64,000 nt of DNA from an uncultured Paracoccaceae bacterium (lineage in GTDB: Bacteria > Pseudomonadota > Alphaproteobacteria > Rhodobacterales > Rhodobacteraceae). Numbering within the stretch: position 1 is the stretch's first letter; every line of letters begins with the position of its first letter. The position numbers and the translations under genes are program-made. Shown in pieces: positions 19,082 to 28,247 of this stretch. Location: NCBI GenBank assembly GCA_947493255.1, contig CANLQK010000002.1, positions 434,001-498,000 of the forward strand, written 5' to 3'. The notes under the pieces were generated by a model that saw only the letters and a list, made by a program, of their open reading frames with translations, searched no databases and was not told where the DNA came from.

Positions 19082-20299
19082 ATGGCTGACTTCCACCAAA
19101 ACGGAAACATTACGACATTGCATAACTTGCGAGTGCGTTCGGCCGAAGAAATTGAGGCGGAACTTAGAACATTCGCCACGACACGTAAGATCTCGTTGAT
19201 CCTCCCCTGCCTTTTTTCGGAGCTCGAGGGTAAAGCTATGCCTCATATTCTGACGGAACTTGCGAAGGTCGACTACTTGCACCGCATCATTATTGGATTG
19301 GACGCAGCTAACGAAGAGCAGTTCCGATATGCCAAGACGTTCTTTAAGGGGCTGAATCAGGATCACATTGTCATCTGGAACGACAGCCCGCGAATGTTAG
19401 CGTTGGGGAAACGATTGGATGAATTGGGACTGGCACCAAATGAGCAAGGTAAAGGAAAAAACGTTTGGTCTGCGCTAGGGTATTTGATGAGCTGCGCGGA
19501 CAGCGCCGTCATGGCGATCCATGATTGTGATATCTTGACCTATGAGAAAGAAATGCTTGCAAGGTTGGTCTACCCGATGGCTAACCCGACGTTCCCGTAT
19601 CAATTGGCAAAAGGATATTACGCCCGTATTGGTAACGACAAACTGAATGGGCGAGTGACACGGCTTCTTGTCAGCCCGCTCTTGATTGCACTTAACCGTG
19701 TGTTCGGAGCACGGGATTACATCGATTACCTCCGTAGTTTTCGCTACCCGTTGTCGGGTGAATTTGCGATGCGCACAGCAGTCTTGCCAGACCTTAGAAT
19801 TCCTTCTGATTGGGGGCTGGAAATCGGCGTATTGTCAGAAGCTTGGCGCAACCTTGCTCCCAAAGCCGTATGCCAGGTCGAGATATCCGATGCATATGAT
19901 CATAAACATCAGGAGCTTAGCCCGGATGAGGCTGCAAAAGGGCTGAACCGAATGTCTACCGATATCTGTAAGGCATTATTCAGAAAACTTGCTGCGGACG
20001 GAAGCGTGTTTACGCCTAACGTTTTCCGAACACTGAAAGCCACCTACTATCGGTCAGCACTAGATCTTTTGGATAGTTACTGCAGCGACGCAAAGATGAA
20101 CGGGATGTCGATAGACCGTCACTCAGAAGAACGTTCGATCGAGCTGTTTGCAGAAAACATTATGCACGCAGGGCAATTGTTTCTTGAGAATCCGCACGAG
20201 ACACCTTTCATCCCTACATGGAACCGTGTTCACGCCGCTGACCCAACGTTTCTCGCAGATATGAACGCAGCAGCCCACGCGGACGATGCCGAATTCTAG
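19082..20299 (+). CDS. Glycosyltransferase, glucosyl-3-phosphoglycerate synthase-like
   Basis: A 405-residue GT-A-fold glycosyltransferase. ISLILPCLFSELEG near residue 36 is the nucleotide-sugar strand, and MAIHDCDILTYEKEML near 143 holds the DxD-type metal motif (DCD). SLxG-like LSGEFAMRT and DWGLEIGVLSEA are segments I associate with glucosyl-3-phosphoglycerate synthases. Together with the upstream phosphatase this would make glucosylglycerate (or mannosylglycerate), a solute of salt stress and nitrogen limitation. The role is inferred from the pair; the family is more certain than the donor sugar. Confidence 0.65.
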   Translation: MADFHQNGNITTLHNLRVRSAEEIEAELRTFATTRKISLILPCLFSELEGKAMPHILTELAKVDYLHRIIIGLDAANEEQFRYAKTFFKGLNQDHIVIWNDSPRMLALGKRLDELGLAPNEQGKGKNVWSALGYLMSCADSAVMAIHDCDILTYEKEMLARLVYPMANPTFPYQLAKGYYARIGNDKLNGRVTRLLVSPLLIALNRVFGARDYIDYLRSFRYPLSGEFAMRTAVLPDLRIPSDWGLEIGVLSEAWRNLAPKAVCQVEISDAYDHKHQELSPDEAAKGLNRMSTDICKALFRKLAADGSVFTPNVFRTLKATYYRSALDLLDSYCSDAKMNGMSIDRHSEERSIELFAENIMHAGQLFLENPHETPFIPTWNRVHAADPTFLADMNAAAHADDAEF

Positions 20300-20358
20300 C
20301 AGGAGCCTTTTGTCGCGCTTCATTGCGCAACAAACGCCTTGATAGCTCGGGGGATTTG

Positions 20359-21720
20359 ATGAACCGTGCAGTTATGGCTTCTTTTCCGATCCAGATTCAT
20401 AACGCGATAGAGCATGCGGGCCCGCTTCCTAAGGCTGCCGACCTTGTTGTTATCGGGGGTGGTGTGATCGGTGTGATGACTGCGTGGTTTGCCGCACGTA
20501 AAGGTATGAGCGTGGTCGTAGTTGAAAAGGGCCGTGTTGCTGGGGAACAATCAAGCCGGAACTGGGGCTGGATCCGGCAGCAAGGACGTGACCCGGCAGA
20601 ACTGCCGATAATGATTGCGGCAAACAAGATCTGGCGTGAACTAGATGCACCTTTGCGGTCCGAGATTGGTTTGCGCCAAACCGGCACGTTATACTTGGCC
20701 CGCACCGAGGCCCAAATGGCAAAACACATTGCGTGGCTAGACGAAGCGCGCGCGTATGATTTGGACAGCCGCTTACTGAACCGGTCCCAAGTCTGCGAAA
20801 TGTTACCAGACGCTAAACATGACTGGATCGGCGGATTGTGGACGGCGTCTGACTTGCGGGCCGAGCCATGGGTCGCCGTGCCTGCTTTGGCGCGTGCGGC
20901 AGTCGTTGATGGGGTCCAAATAGTGGAACATTGTGCAGCGCGCGGCTTGGAAAGGTCTGCAGGGGCCGTAACTGGCGTTGTGACCGAACATGGTGTTATT
21001 GCTTGCGACCGTGTCGTGTTGGCAGGGGGGGCATGGTCGTCGTTGTTCTTGCGACGCCATGGCGTTGATATCCCGCAGTTGTCGGTTCGCTCGACTGTAG
21101 CGGCAACGACGCCTATGCCAGATGTTTATGCAGGTGGCGCAGTGGATGACCGATTAGCGTTTCGTCGGCGCGAAGATGGCGGTTATAGCCTCGCGCCAGA
21201 AGGCCGACAGGAGATTTTCGTTGGGCCAGATGCGTTTAGGGCATTACGGCAATACCTACCAGTGTTACGTGCCGACCCATTGGGCACAGTCTTTCGACCA
21301 GCGGCGCCGCGTGGGTTTCCGGATGCTTGGGGCACACCGCGGAATTGGCGGATGGACGAACCTAGCCCTTTTGAAGCTATGCGCATTTTGGATCCACGGC
21401 CAAACCACAAAAAGATCGTCAAGATTACTGCGCTGATGGCAAAAACGTTCCCAAGGATTGGTGATGTTAAGGTTGCGACCGCTTGGGCTGGCATGATCGA
21501 CACACTACCTGATGTCGTGCCGGTGGTAGACCAAGCGTGCGACATTCCCGGCTTAATTATTGCAACGGGCATGTGCGGCCATGGTTTTGGGATTGGACCG
21601 GGGTTTGGGAAAGTTATTGCTGATTTAGCTAATGGCGACGAATCTGAGTTTGATTTACATCGGTTTCGTCTTTCGCGTTTCACGGATGGATCGGGGCTGG
21701 ATATAGGGCCAACAGTTTAA
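20359..21720 (+). CDS. FAD-dependent amino-acid oxidoreductase (DadA-like)
   Basis: A 453-residue DAO-fold flavoprotein. The Rossmann FAD motif is DLVVIGGGVIGVMTAWFAA near residue 28. EQSSRNWGWIRQQGRDPAEL is a segment common in DadA-like oxidases of Rhodobacteraceae, and the C-terminal FAD-binding loop is TGMCGHGFGIGPGFG. It likely oxidises an amine or D-amino acid. The ATG at 20359 follows GGGGGA; an open frame extends to a TTG at 20323. No transporter or regulator is attached, so the substrate stays open. Confidence 0.82.
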   Translation: MNRAVMASFPIQIHNAIEHAGPLPKAADLVVIGGGVIGVMTAWFAARKGMSVVVVEKGRVAGEQSSRNWGWIRQQGRDPAELPIMIAANKIWRELDAPLRSEIGLRQTGTLYLARTEAQMAKHIAWLDEARAYDLDSRLLNRSQVCEMLPDAKHDWIGGLWTASDLRAEPWVAVPALARAAVVDGVQIVEHCAARGLERSAGAVTGVVTEHGVIACDRVVLAGGAWSSLFLRRHGVDIPQLSVRSTVAATTPMPDVYAGGAVDDRLAFRRREDGGYSLAPEGRQEIFVGPDAFRALRQYLPVLRADPLGTVFRPAAPRGFPDAWGTPRNWRMDEPSPFEAMRILDPRPNHKKIVKITALMAKTFPRIGDVKVATAWAGMIDTLPDVVPVVDQACDIPGLIIATGMCGHGFGIGPGFGKVIADLANGDESEFDLHRFRLSRFTDGSGLDIGPTV

Positions 21721-22816
21721 TTTTAGTGCAATTATCGCTGTGGAGTACCGCTACTTATGAGACTTTTGGAAATGAAACATTCGCAACGCATTTTTTGAAT
21801 GCCAGTTTCTCTTTCGATGCTTTGGGAGTGAATACAGTGTTCTCGGTAACACGCTGTCTGCACGTTGAAACATCTACCCGCTTAAGCATGATCTCTGGTT
21901 GACGTATACAATTGGCGGCACAAGCCTGAATTGCAATAGGGGCTGCTAATATGTTTGACGGGATGGGCAGCAACGCAGCCGAGACTAGAGGGTGGTGCCA
22001 ACCTGTTTTCATACGGACGACTCGACTCGGTATCGGTAGGAACTTGATAAATGCAAATCGAGAAGCTTGGATGTCTGGAATGTTCGATGTTCATCATCAT
22101 CACGTCATATCAATGTAGCTTCCGAAACTCGTAAGTTATCGGGCTATTCGCGCACGCCCTGTTGGCAGGACCATTTCGTTAACTGCACTCACAAAGAATA
22201 CGAACCTTATCTATTGCCTCAACACTGCTATCGAAGAACACGGGTCACATCGCAGGATGCCGCAAGTTGAGGCGTGGCTAATGGTTCAATCTTACGAAGT
22301 GCAACTGTTGAACTGCGTGCCTTTCGACGGTGCGAGAACGCTTTATGTCGTTGGGCTAAGGTGCAATCCGCGCATGTTGCCTTGCTTCGACCGCAGTTCC
22401 ATAGAACTGCTATTCGGTCGGAACCGGGCCAAAGGTGGATTGCCATAAGGGGTCGTGATCACATTATTCATGATGAGGCGTTGCAATTTGACGATCATTG
22501 GAGGCGAATATCAGACTCAAGGGGTGTCCGTTGGAAATTGTCGAATGCCGATACGGGAATACTAGCGCCGAGGTCTCAACGAATACCAATTACGAAAAAT
22601 TTCGGCATAGCCTCTGCCACTTCTCTAAAGAAATGAGTGCGCAAATGGCGACGTGGATCAGTCATACACCAAATACCGTCATTCCGAGGGACTTGTGGCA
22701 TACCTCTTTGAGAGCCGATCATGATGATCCCAAAGCCTAACTTAGAAGGTCTTCTTTGATGGATATCGAACACATAAAACACCCTGGCCTCATTGCTAAG
22801 ACGTTTGGCGATGTTA
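21721..22816. other. Gene-free stretch of about 1.1 kb
   Basis: No reading frame here has a recognisable product, a good ribosome-binding site and coding-like composition together. Short open frames on both strands (for example around 21755-22012 and 22274-22636) look like chance. The base composition is more AT-rich and patchy than in the neighbouring genes, and it may be decayed sequence. I saw no transposase remnant, tRNA or repeat array. Confidence 0.55.
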
Positions 22817-24229
22817 TCAGGGTAGTAATGTTGAGTGAGTGTCGGTGCGCCTACCATCTGCGGTTGGCAACGATTTTGCGATCTCTTGGTTTGCAACACG
22901 GCTAGCAACGAACAGCGCAATAATCCAGCCCGTACTCACAGCCGTGCCGATCCCGTACCAAACGCCCCACACGCCAAAGTCAAACACTCCGATATAAAGC
23001 CAAATGAATAAGGCTACACCGATACCTTGTCGGTAGACACTGATCCAAAGCGTCCAGATCGGACGCTTAAGTCCTTGTAGAAAGGAGTTAATTGCAAAGA
23101 GCATCATATAGATCGGAAAAAGAAAACCATCGACCAGCAGATAACTAGCACCGGTATCGATCACGGCTGGGTTGTCGGTGAAAAACGTCATCGCGTATCT
23201 TCCGCCAAACCACAAAAGAGGCATCGCAAAAGCCGAGATCGCAAAGCCGATCTTCCAACACAAAAACAGCGCATCCATGACCCGTTGGTGATCCGAGGCG
23301 CCAAAGTTTTGACCGATGATCGGAAGCAATGCGCCAGTCATCCCCAAGACCGGAAGCAGCAATATTTGTTCGATACGCAAGGCCACGCCGTAAGCTGCGA
23401 TTGCGTCTTCACCAAAACCCTTCAACGCGTATTGCACCACAAAACCCGAGATAAACATCACCATCATTGCTGTGCTTGCTGGCAATAGCTGAGTGGTGAT
23501 CTGTCGGAATTTCGTAGGGTCGGGTCTAAATTCAGTCAGCTTTGAACCGCGCAACACGTCAAGGGCGAAAACACCGCGCAACACCCATAGCATCACACCA
23601 GTCTGACTTATCACCGTGGACAGCGCGATGCCGTTAAAGCCCATACCTTCCCAGATGCCAGGCACACCGAACATAAGCAACGGATTGAGCATGATGTTAG
23701 TGAAAAACGCGACGACCAAACCGCGTTGCAAAGTAACCGTGTCGCCATGTGCTTGCAGGATACCGTTTGCACCGTAAGCCAAGAAAAAGCCCGGCAGTGA
23801 TAACACAAGCCAATTGAAGTAACCTGTTGCAGCATCGCGGTATCCGCTAGGCTCAGACACCAGGGCAATCAGGTAAGGGCCGCCGACCCATCCAAGGATC
23901 ATCAACACAAGCGTCGCGATAATCCCGTAGACGATGCCTTGTAGAGCGAAAGCTCGCACGCTGCTGGTGTCACGCGATCCTTTGGCGTTGCTAATGAGTG
24001 CTGACATTGCAGCACCCAGCCCGAAACCGATGGCCATCATAATAAAGAACGCCTGGAACCCGATTGCCAGGCCAGCTTGCGCCTCGGTCGACAAGCGTCC
24101 CGCCCAATAAACATCGACTACGTTATACAGCGTCGAAAACAACATCCCGAACGCCGAAGGTACAGCAAGAGCGCGAAAATGCGGCAGCAGCGGGCCTTGG
24201 GTCAGGTCTATATCGCGCGCAACACTCAT
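22817..24229 (-). CDS. MATE family efflux transporter
   Basis: A 470-residue inner-membrane antiporter with about 12 hydrophobic segments in two similar halves. The N terminus LRALAVPSAFGMLFSTL-like stretch (here FRALAVPSAFGMLFSTLYNV) and VDVYWAGRLSTEAQAGLAIG match the MATE start. The second half restarts with ALRIEQILLLPVLGMTGALL. It probably exports drugs or metabolites with sodium or protons. The start overlaps the end of the ABC permease gene by four bases, so it may be co-transcribed with the amino-acid importer. Confidence 0.9.
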   Translation of the reverse strand: MSVARDIDLTQGPLLPHFRALAVPSAFGMLFSTLYNVVDVYWAGRLSTEAQAGLAIGFQAFFIMMAIGFGLGAAMSALISNAKGSRDTSSVRAFALQGIVYGIIATLVLMILGWVGGPYLIALVSEPSGYRDAATGYFNWLVLSLPGFFLAYGANGILQAHGDTVTLQRGLVVAFFTNIMLNPLLMFGVPGIWEGMGFNGIALSTVISQTGVMLWVLRGVFALDVLRGSKLTEFRPDPTKFRQITTQLLPASTAMMVMFISGFVVQYALKGFGEDAIAAYGVALRIEQILLLPVLGMTGALLPIIGQNFGASDHQRVMDALFLCWKIGFAISAFAMPLLWFGGRYAMTFFTDNPAVIDTGASYLLVDGFLFPIYMMLFAINSFLQGLKRPIWTLWISVYRQGIGVALFIWLYIGVFDFGVWGVWYGIGTAVSTGWIIALFVASRVANQEIAKSLPTADGRRTDTHSTLLP

Positions 24230-24969
24230 GCTTCGCTCGCTTGCATCTTTCGTTCAAGCCGTCGCACAAAAGCTGAAACCACGAGGATCAGAACAAGATA
24301 TTCTAGAACAAGCACCGTATAGATTTCCAAGGGCCGGTATTCAGAGACCGACAATTCATTGGCCTTACGGGTTAATTCTTGCATCCCGATAACAGACACA
24401 AGCGACGACATTTTCAGCATGTAAACCAACTGATTGCCCAATGCTGGCAAAATACGCCGAATTGCTTGGGGCAGGATTACATACCGCATCGTGTCGTGGT
24501 AATTCAACGACACGGACTTTGCCGCCTCGTACTGCCCGCGTGCGATCGATTGGATGCCGCCGCGGAAAATTTCGGCTTGAAACGCGCTGTCTGATAAAGC
24601 CAAGGCCAAAACACCGGCCCAAAACACGTTCAATGTGATGCCCGATAGTGCAGGCAGCCCGTAGTAGACCCATAAGATCAGCACAAGGATTGGCACGGCG
24701 CGCACTATCTCGACGTAAGTGCGATTGAACCTGCGCCAGCCCTTCTTTTCGGACAATCCGGGTAACGCCACCAGCAACCCGACAATCACAGAAATCGATA
24801 TTGCCGTCACAGACAACAAGATCGTGTAATACATCCCAGACAGCATGAACTTGAGATTGATAATGCCCTTAGGCGTGGTCGGGTCGACCACGTACCAGCC
24901 CCAGTTTCCCGAGCATCCTGTGAGCAGTAATAAGGAGGCAAATAATGCGATACATTTCATGCGGGACAT
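24226..24969 (-). CDS. Polar amino-acid ABC transporter permease with lipoprotein-like N terminus
   Basis: A 247-residue inner-membrane permease of the His/Glu/Gln/Arg/opine family. The EAA loop is SIARGQYEAAKSVSLNYHDT near residue 143, and MRYVILPQAIRRILPALGNQ follows, a strong family signature. The N terminus is odd: MKCIALFASLLLLTGCSG has the form of a lipoprotein signal with lipobox LLTGC ahead of the first permease segment. ATG at 24969 is chosen because it lies one base after the ATPase stop; an upstream frame would overlap that gene. It is coupled to the ATPase upstream and the MATE gene downstream. Confidence 0.88.
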   Translation of the reverse strand: MSRMKCIALFASLLLLTGCSGNWGWYVVDPTTPKGIINLKFMLSGMYYTILLSVTAISISVIVGLLVALPGLSEKKGWRRFNRTYVEIVRAVPILVLILWVYYGLPALSGITLNVFWAGVLALALSDSAFQAEIFRGGIQSIARGQYEAAKSVSLNYHDTMRYVILPQAIRRILPALGNQLVYMLKMSSLVSVIGMQELTRKANELSVSEYRPLEIYTVLVLEYLVLILVVSAFVRRLERKMQASEA

Positions 24970-24970
24970 C

Positions 24971-25732
24971 TCAGTGTTGCAAGATTTGTTTGAGGAACGT
25001 CGCAAAGCGTTGCGACTTTGGCGCGGTGAAGACCTGATCAGGCGGGCCGATCTCGACGATTTCACCTTGATCCATAAACACCATTGTATCCGCCACTTTA
25101 CGTGCAAAGCCCATCTCGTGTGTCACAACAATCATTGTCATCCCCGATGAGGCAAGCTCGGTCATAACATCCAAGACTTCTGCGATCATTTCAGGGTCAA
25201 GGGCAGAGGTTGGCTCATCAAAAAGCAGTATCTTGGATTCCATGCATAACGCGCGGGCAATCGCCACACGCTGTTGCTGACCGCCCGACAATTGGCGGGG
25301 AAATTTATCGGCCTGATCGGGGATGCGTACCCTTTCCAGATAAGTCATGGCCCGCTCATCGGCCTCTTTGTCTGACAGACCCAAAACACGACGTGGACCA
25401 AGGGTCAGGTTTTCGAGCACGGTTAGATGCGGGAACAGATTGAACTGTTGGAACACCATCCCGACCGCACCTCGAATCTTGTCGTGACTTGCTGAATCAT
25501 CTGTCAACTCGACGCCGTTGACGTTAATTTGACCGCTTTCATGCGCCTCAAGTCGGTTGATACAGCGGATCAGGGTCGATTTCCCCGATCCTGACGGGCC
25601 GCAAATCACCATGCGTTCGCCCTGCGCGACATCCAAATTGACGGCCTTCAGGGCCCGAAAGTCACCGTAAAACTTAGAAACTTCGCGCATTTTGATGACT
25701 GGCTCGATCATAGGCGCGTTATCATTCGTCAT
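24971..25732 (-). CDS. Polar amino-acid ABC transporter ATP-binding protein
   Basis: A 253-residue ATPase of the GlnQ/HisP type. Walker A is GPSGSGKSTLIRCINRLE near residue 46, the Q-loop is VFQQFNLFPHLTVLEN, the signature is LSGGQQQRVAIARAL near 148, and Walker B is ILLFDEPTSALDPEM with the switch His in VTHEMGFA. The ATG at 25732 follows AAGGAAATT; the open frame beyond it to 26011 covers the divergent substrate-binding gene's leader and is not real. It energises the permease encoded next. Confidence 0.93.
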   Translation of the reverse strand: MTNDNAPMIEPVIKMREVSKFYGDFRALKAVNLDVAQGERMVICGPSGSGKSTLIRCINRLEAHESGQINVNGVELTDDSASHDKIRGAVGMVFQQFNLFPHLTVLENLTLGPRRVLGLSDKEADERAMTYLERVRIPDQADKFPRQLSGGQQQRVAIARALCMESKILLFDEPTSALDPEMIAEVLDVMTELASSGMTMIVVTHEMGFARKVADTMVFMDQGEIVEIGPPDQVFTAPKSQRFATFLKQILQH

Positions 25733-25853
25733 GGAATTTCCTTTTTGGGACGGCGGGACGTCAAAATAGTGCAATTGAGCCCGCGTCAATCTTTGCATTG
25801 CTTCTAACAAGTGGCAAACTAAGTCTGGATCGTTACTCCAAAAGGGAAGACCC

Positions 25854-26633
25854 ATGAAATTCTTTAAAATTGCCGCGACGACCGTTTTGTTGGCAACAAG
25901 CGCGGTAACCGCGTCAGCGCAATCCGCACTAAATGAAATCCTGAGTGAAGGCGTGCTAAAGGTTGGCACGACTGGGGATTGGAACCCAATGACAATGCGC
26001 GATGTCGCCACAAATTCCTATGTTGGTTATGACATCGACGTAATGACAGAGCTTGCCGCCGATCTGGGTGTTGAAGTCGAATTCGTGGCTACGGATTGGA
26101 AAACACTGGTCAGTGGCGTTACGGCCGGTCAATACCACATCACGGGATCCGCATCTGTATCACCAGCACGTGCAAAGGCAGCTGGTTACTCTGATAGCTA
26201 TTTCTCATTGGCAACCGTCCCTTTGACACTGCGCGAAAACGCAGAACGCTTCACGTCTTGGGATGATCTCAACAGCCCTGATGTCTCTGTCGCTGCAACA
26301 CTGGGCACTACCCAAGAGGCGCAGGTTCGCCAGTACTTCCCTGACGCGGAACACCGGATCGTCGAAGCCCCGGCACGTGACTTCCAAGAGGTTTTAGCGG
26401 GGCGTGCAGATGCCAACATCACGTCGAACGTTGAAGCAAACCAATTGGTTGCCCAATACGATCAACTGATGATCGTTCCGGTCGCAGAAGCGCGTTCCCC
26501 GACGCCGATCGCGATGCTTTTGCCGCAAGATGACCAAGTTTGGATCAACTACGTGAACACATGGATCACGCTTAAGCAGGAACAGGGTTTCTTCGAAGAG
26601 TTAGGTGTTAAATGGCAACTGCTTGCTGAATAA
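25854..26633 (+). CDS. Amino-acid ABC transporter substrate-binding protein
   Basis: A 259-residue periplasmic protein of the SBP family 3. The signal peptide (MKFFKIAATTVLLATSAVTASA) is cleaved near ASA|QS. LKVGTTGDWNPMTMRD and YVGYDIDVMTELAADLGV are the ligand-binding starts, and ITGSASVSPARAKAAGYSDS contains the carboxylate-binding region. It is transcribed away from the ATPase-permease-MATE unit with 121 bases between starts. It is followed by a clear intrinsic terminator. A polar amino acid or cyclic carboxylate is the likely ligand. Confidence 0.9.
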   Translation: MKFFKIAATTVLLATSAVTASAQSALNEILSEGVLKVGTTGDWNPMTMRDVATNSYVGYDIDVMTELAADLGVEVEFVATDWKTLVSGVTAGQYHITGSASVSPARAKAAGYSDSYFSLATVPLTLRENAERFTSWDDLNSPDVSVAATLGTTQEAQVRQYFPDAEHRIVEAPARDFQEVLAGRADANITSNVEANQLVAQYDQLMIVPVAEARSPTPIAMLLPQDDQVWINYVNTWITLKQEQGFFEELGVKWQLLAE

Positions 26634-26658
26634 GCCAGACATGTGAATTGAAAACAAA

Positions 26659-26690
26659 GCTGCCCGCTGTCCTGCGGGCGGCCTTTTTAT
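26659..26690 (+). terminator. Intrinsic terminator after the amino-acid binding protein
   Basis: GCTGCCCGC at 26659-26667 pairs with GCGGGCGGC at 26674-26682 (one G-T pair), with a 6-base loop and then CTTTTTATT. This is a classical rho-independent terminator, 25 bases after the stop codon at 26633 and just before the GST gene. Confidence 0.88.
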
Positions 26691-26706
26691 TGTAAGGGAC
26701 CCTCAG

Positions 26707-27360
26707 ATGCTAACGATCTACGCAGTGCCCGTTTCGGTTTACAACGCGAAGCTACGTATTTTGTTACGGCACAAAGGCGTTCCCTTTTCAGAGCAGCCAC
26801 CACCGGGGGGCTATGGCTCTGCAGAATACAAATCACTGGTGCCTTCAGGAAATTTGCCCGCCATGATTCATGGCGATCTGATATTGGCAGATTCCGAAGC
26901 CATTGCAGAATATATCGAAGAAGCGTTCCCAGAAACACCGATGCTGCCTGACACCATTAACCTACGCGCCAAAGCCCGTGAGAAAAGCCGCTTGCATGAC
27001 ACGCGTCTGGAACCTGCCGTACGGGCGATTTACCCAAACGTTGCCTATGATGGTCGTGACACCGAAGCTGTCAAAGCGGGCGGCGACACGATTTCAAAAC
27101 ATCTACAATCGCTCGCATTGTTCCTCGAAACAGACCCGTTGGCCTCTGATATCCTCTGGATGTGCGACTGTGGGTTCGCCGTGACCTTTGCTTGGATCAA
27201 GGCGTTTGAAGCAACAATTGAGTTGCCGATCGATTGGCCAGCTTCGGTGCTGGCATATGACGCGCGTCTACAAAATCATCCGGCTGTTGATCATGAAATG
27301 ACGCAATATCGGGCGGCAATGGATACCTATCTGGAGAAGGCACAGCGGCCTTTGAAATAA
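26707..27360 (+). CDS. Glutathione S-transferase family protein
   Basis: A 217-residue cytosolic GST. The N-terminal thioredoxin-fold domain has YAVPVSVYNAKLRILLRHKG near residue 5, the cis-Pro in SGNLPAMIHGDL and the glutathione gamma-glutamyl site LADSEAIAEYIEE near residue 61. The C-terminal helical domain follows from about residue 90. It probably conjugates or reduces with glutathione; the substrate is unknown. The gene starts 16 bases after the preceding terminator, so its promoter would have to overlap or lie within that region. Confidence 0.87.
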   Translation: MLTIYAVPVSVYNAKLRILLRHKGVPFSEQPPPGGYGSAEYKSLVPSGNLPAMIHGDLILADSEAIAEYIEEAFPETPMLPDTINLRAKAREKSRLHDTRLEPAVRAIYPNVAYDGRDTEAVKAGGDTISKHLQSLALFLETDPLASDILWMCDCGFAVTFAWIKAFEATIELPIDWPASVLAYDARLQNHPAVDHEMTQYRAAMDTYLEKAQRPLK

Positions 27361-27908
27361 GCCGAAAAGGGTTGGTCGCACGATCTTCAAAAATGGAAAT
27401 CGAAGACAGCTTTAAAATACTAGATAATTTTAGAAGAAGCACATTATCATTGAGAAACATAACCTTAGCTTGCGTTTGCATTCAAAAATGGCCGCTACCA
27501 AAGTTTCTGTGATTGTTCACCCCGCCCAAATTGTATGACTTCGCCTGTCTTAGGATTTAGTGACAGCAGCGGATGTCTGGTCTGGCGCAGTACTGCGACA
27601 TAATCCGACATTGGATAAACGTAGGTATGGGAAGCTGCAGCGCGGCAAGCATTCTGATCGCCGAGGTCCGGTTTGGGCCGTTAGCAACACACACTAAAGG
27701 CGGAAGGAGCCTCCCAGAGGCAATTCGTCGGTAGATTTGTAGATTTCATGCGAGGCCATCAGTGGCAAGGTGCGAAGAAAATGCACCACGTTGAGATCAG
27801 CTTACTGGAACATAGAAAAGCTATAATGAATGCCGTGATACATGAGATCAAAAAAAGAATGTATCAACTCTTAGCCTTACTGAATCCGGTTAAGTAATTG
27901 ATTTTAAT
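27361..27908. other. Gene-free stretch on the host side of attL
   Basis: About 550 bases of AT-rich sequence without a supportable gene. It lies between the GST gene and the left end of the genomic island, so before integration it would have been part of the spacer downstream of the tRNA-Cys gene. I see no tRNA or terminator with a T-tract. Confidence 0.5.
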
Positions 27909-27925
27909 TGGAGGCGAGTACCGGA
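27909..27925. repeat. Left attachment site (attL)
   Basis: Identical over 17 bases to 50490-50506, the 3' end of tRNA-Cys on the minus strand. The likeness continues imperfectly: CGGTGTACA at 27933-27941 matches 50514-50522 at the same offset. This is the trace of the tRNA T-arm left by integration. Confidence 0.88.
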
Positions 27926-28247
27926 TTGTCCACGGTGTACATTTTTGCGTTGTTTATAAAGGGAAAAATGGGCAGCTTACAGTCCTGTATACAGTCCATT
28001 TCTGCGGTCAAAATTTATAGAGAAGTCCGCGAAATGAAGCCGTTTCAGGACCAAACGTCACCCGGTATGGGAGTTGTTCAAAAAGCCATTTGTCGTAGAA
28101 GAAGGGAAGTTACACTTCCTTCGGTTGGCCACATAAAACAATATACTAGTATATAAAATGGTGCAGAAATATTGAAGCAAAGTGTTGTAGAAAATAGATC
28201 AATTCCAGTTGATTTTATTAGTCCGATACACCCTTTGTGTTTCAGCA

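Noticed and set aside
20308-20335. Imperfect hairpin TTTGTCGCGC / GCGCAACAAA after the glycosyltransferase
   Set aside because: A mismatch in the stem and no T-tract, and the next gene starts at once, so I do not call it a terminator.
21755-22012. Open frame of 85 codons on the minus strand
   Set aside because: No ribosome-binding site, no known motif, and in an AT-rich region where chance frames are common.
22274-22636. Open frame of 120 codons on the plus strand
   Set aside because: Composition rich in Arg, Ser and Ala from frame bias; no family, no start signal, several equal frames overlap.
25733-26011. N-terminal extension of the amino-acid ABC ATPase
   Set aside because: It reads antisense through the divergent binding-protein gene; ATG 25732 has AAGGAAATT and matches the family start.
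27926-28247. Gene inside the left end of the island
   Set aside because: A frame of 82 codons from 27908 starts within attL and has no coding signs; the stretch appears to be a plain spacer.
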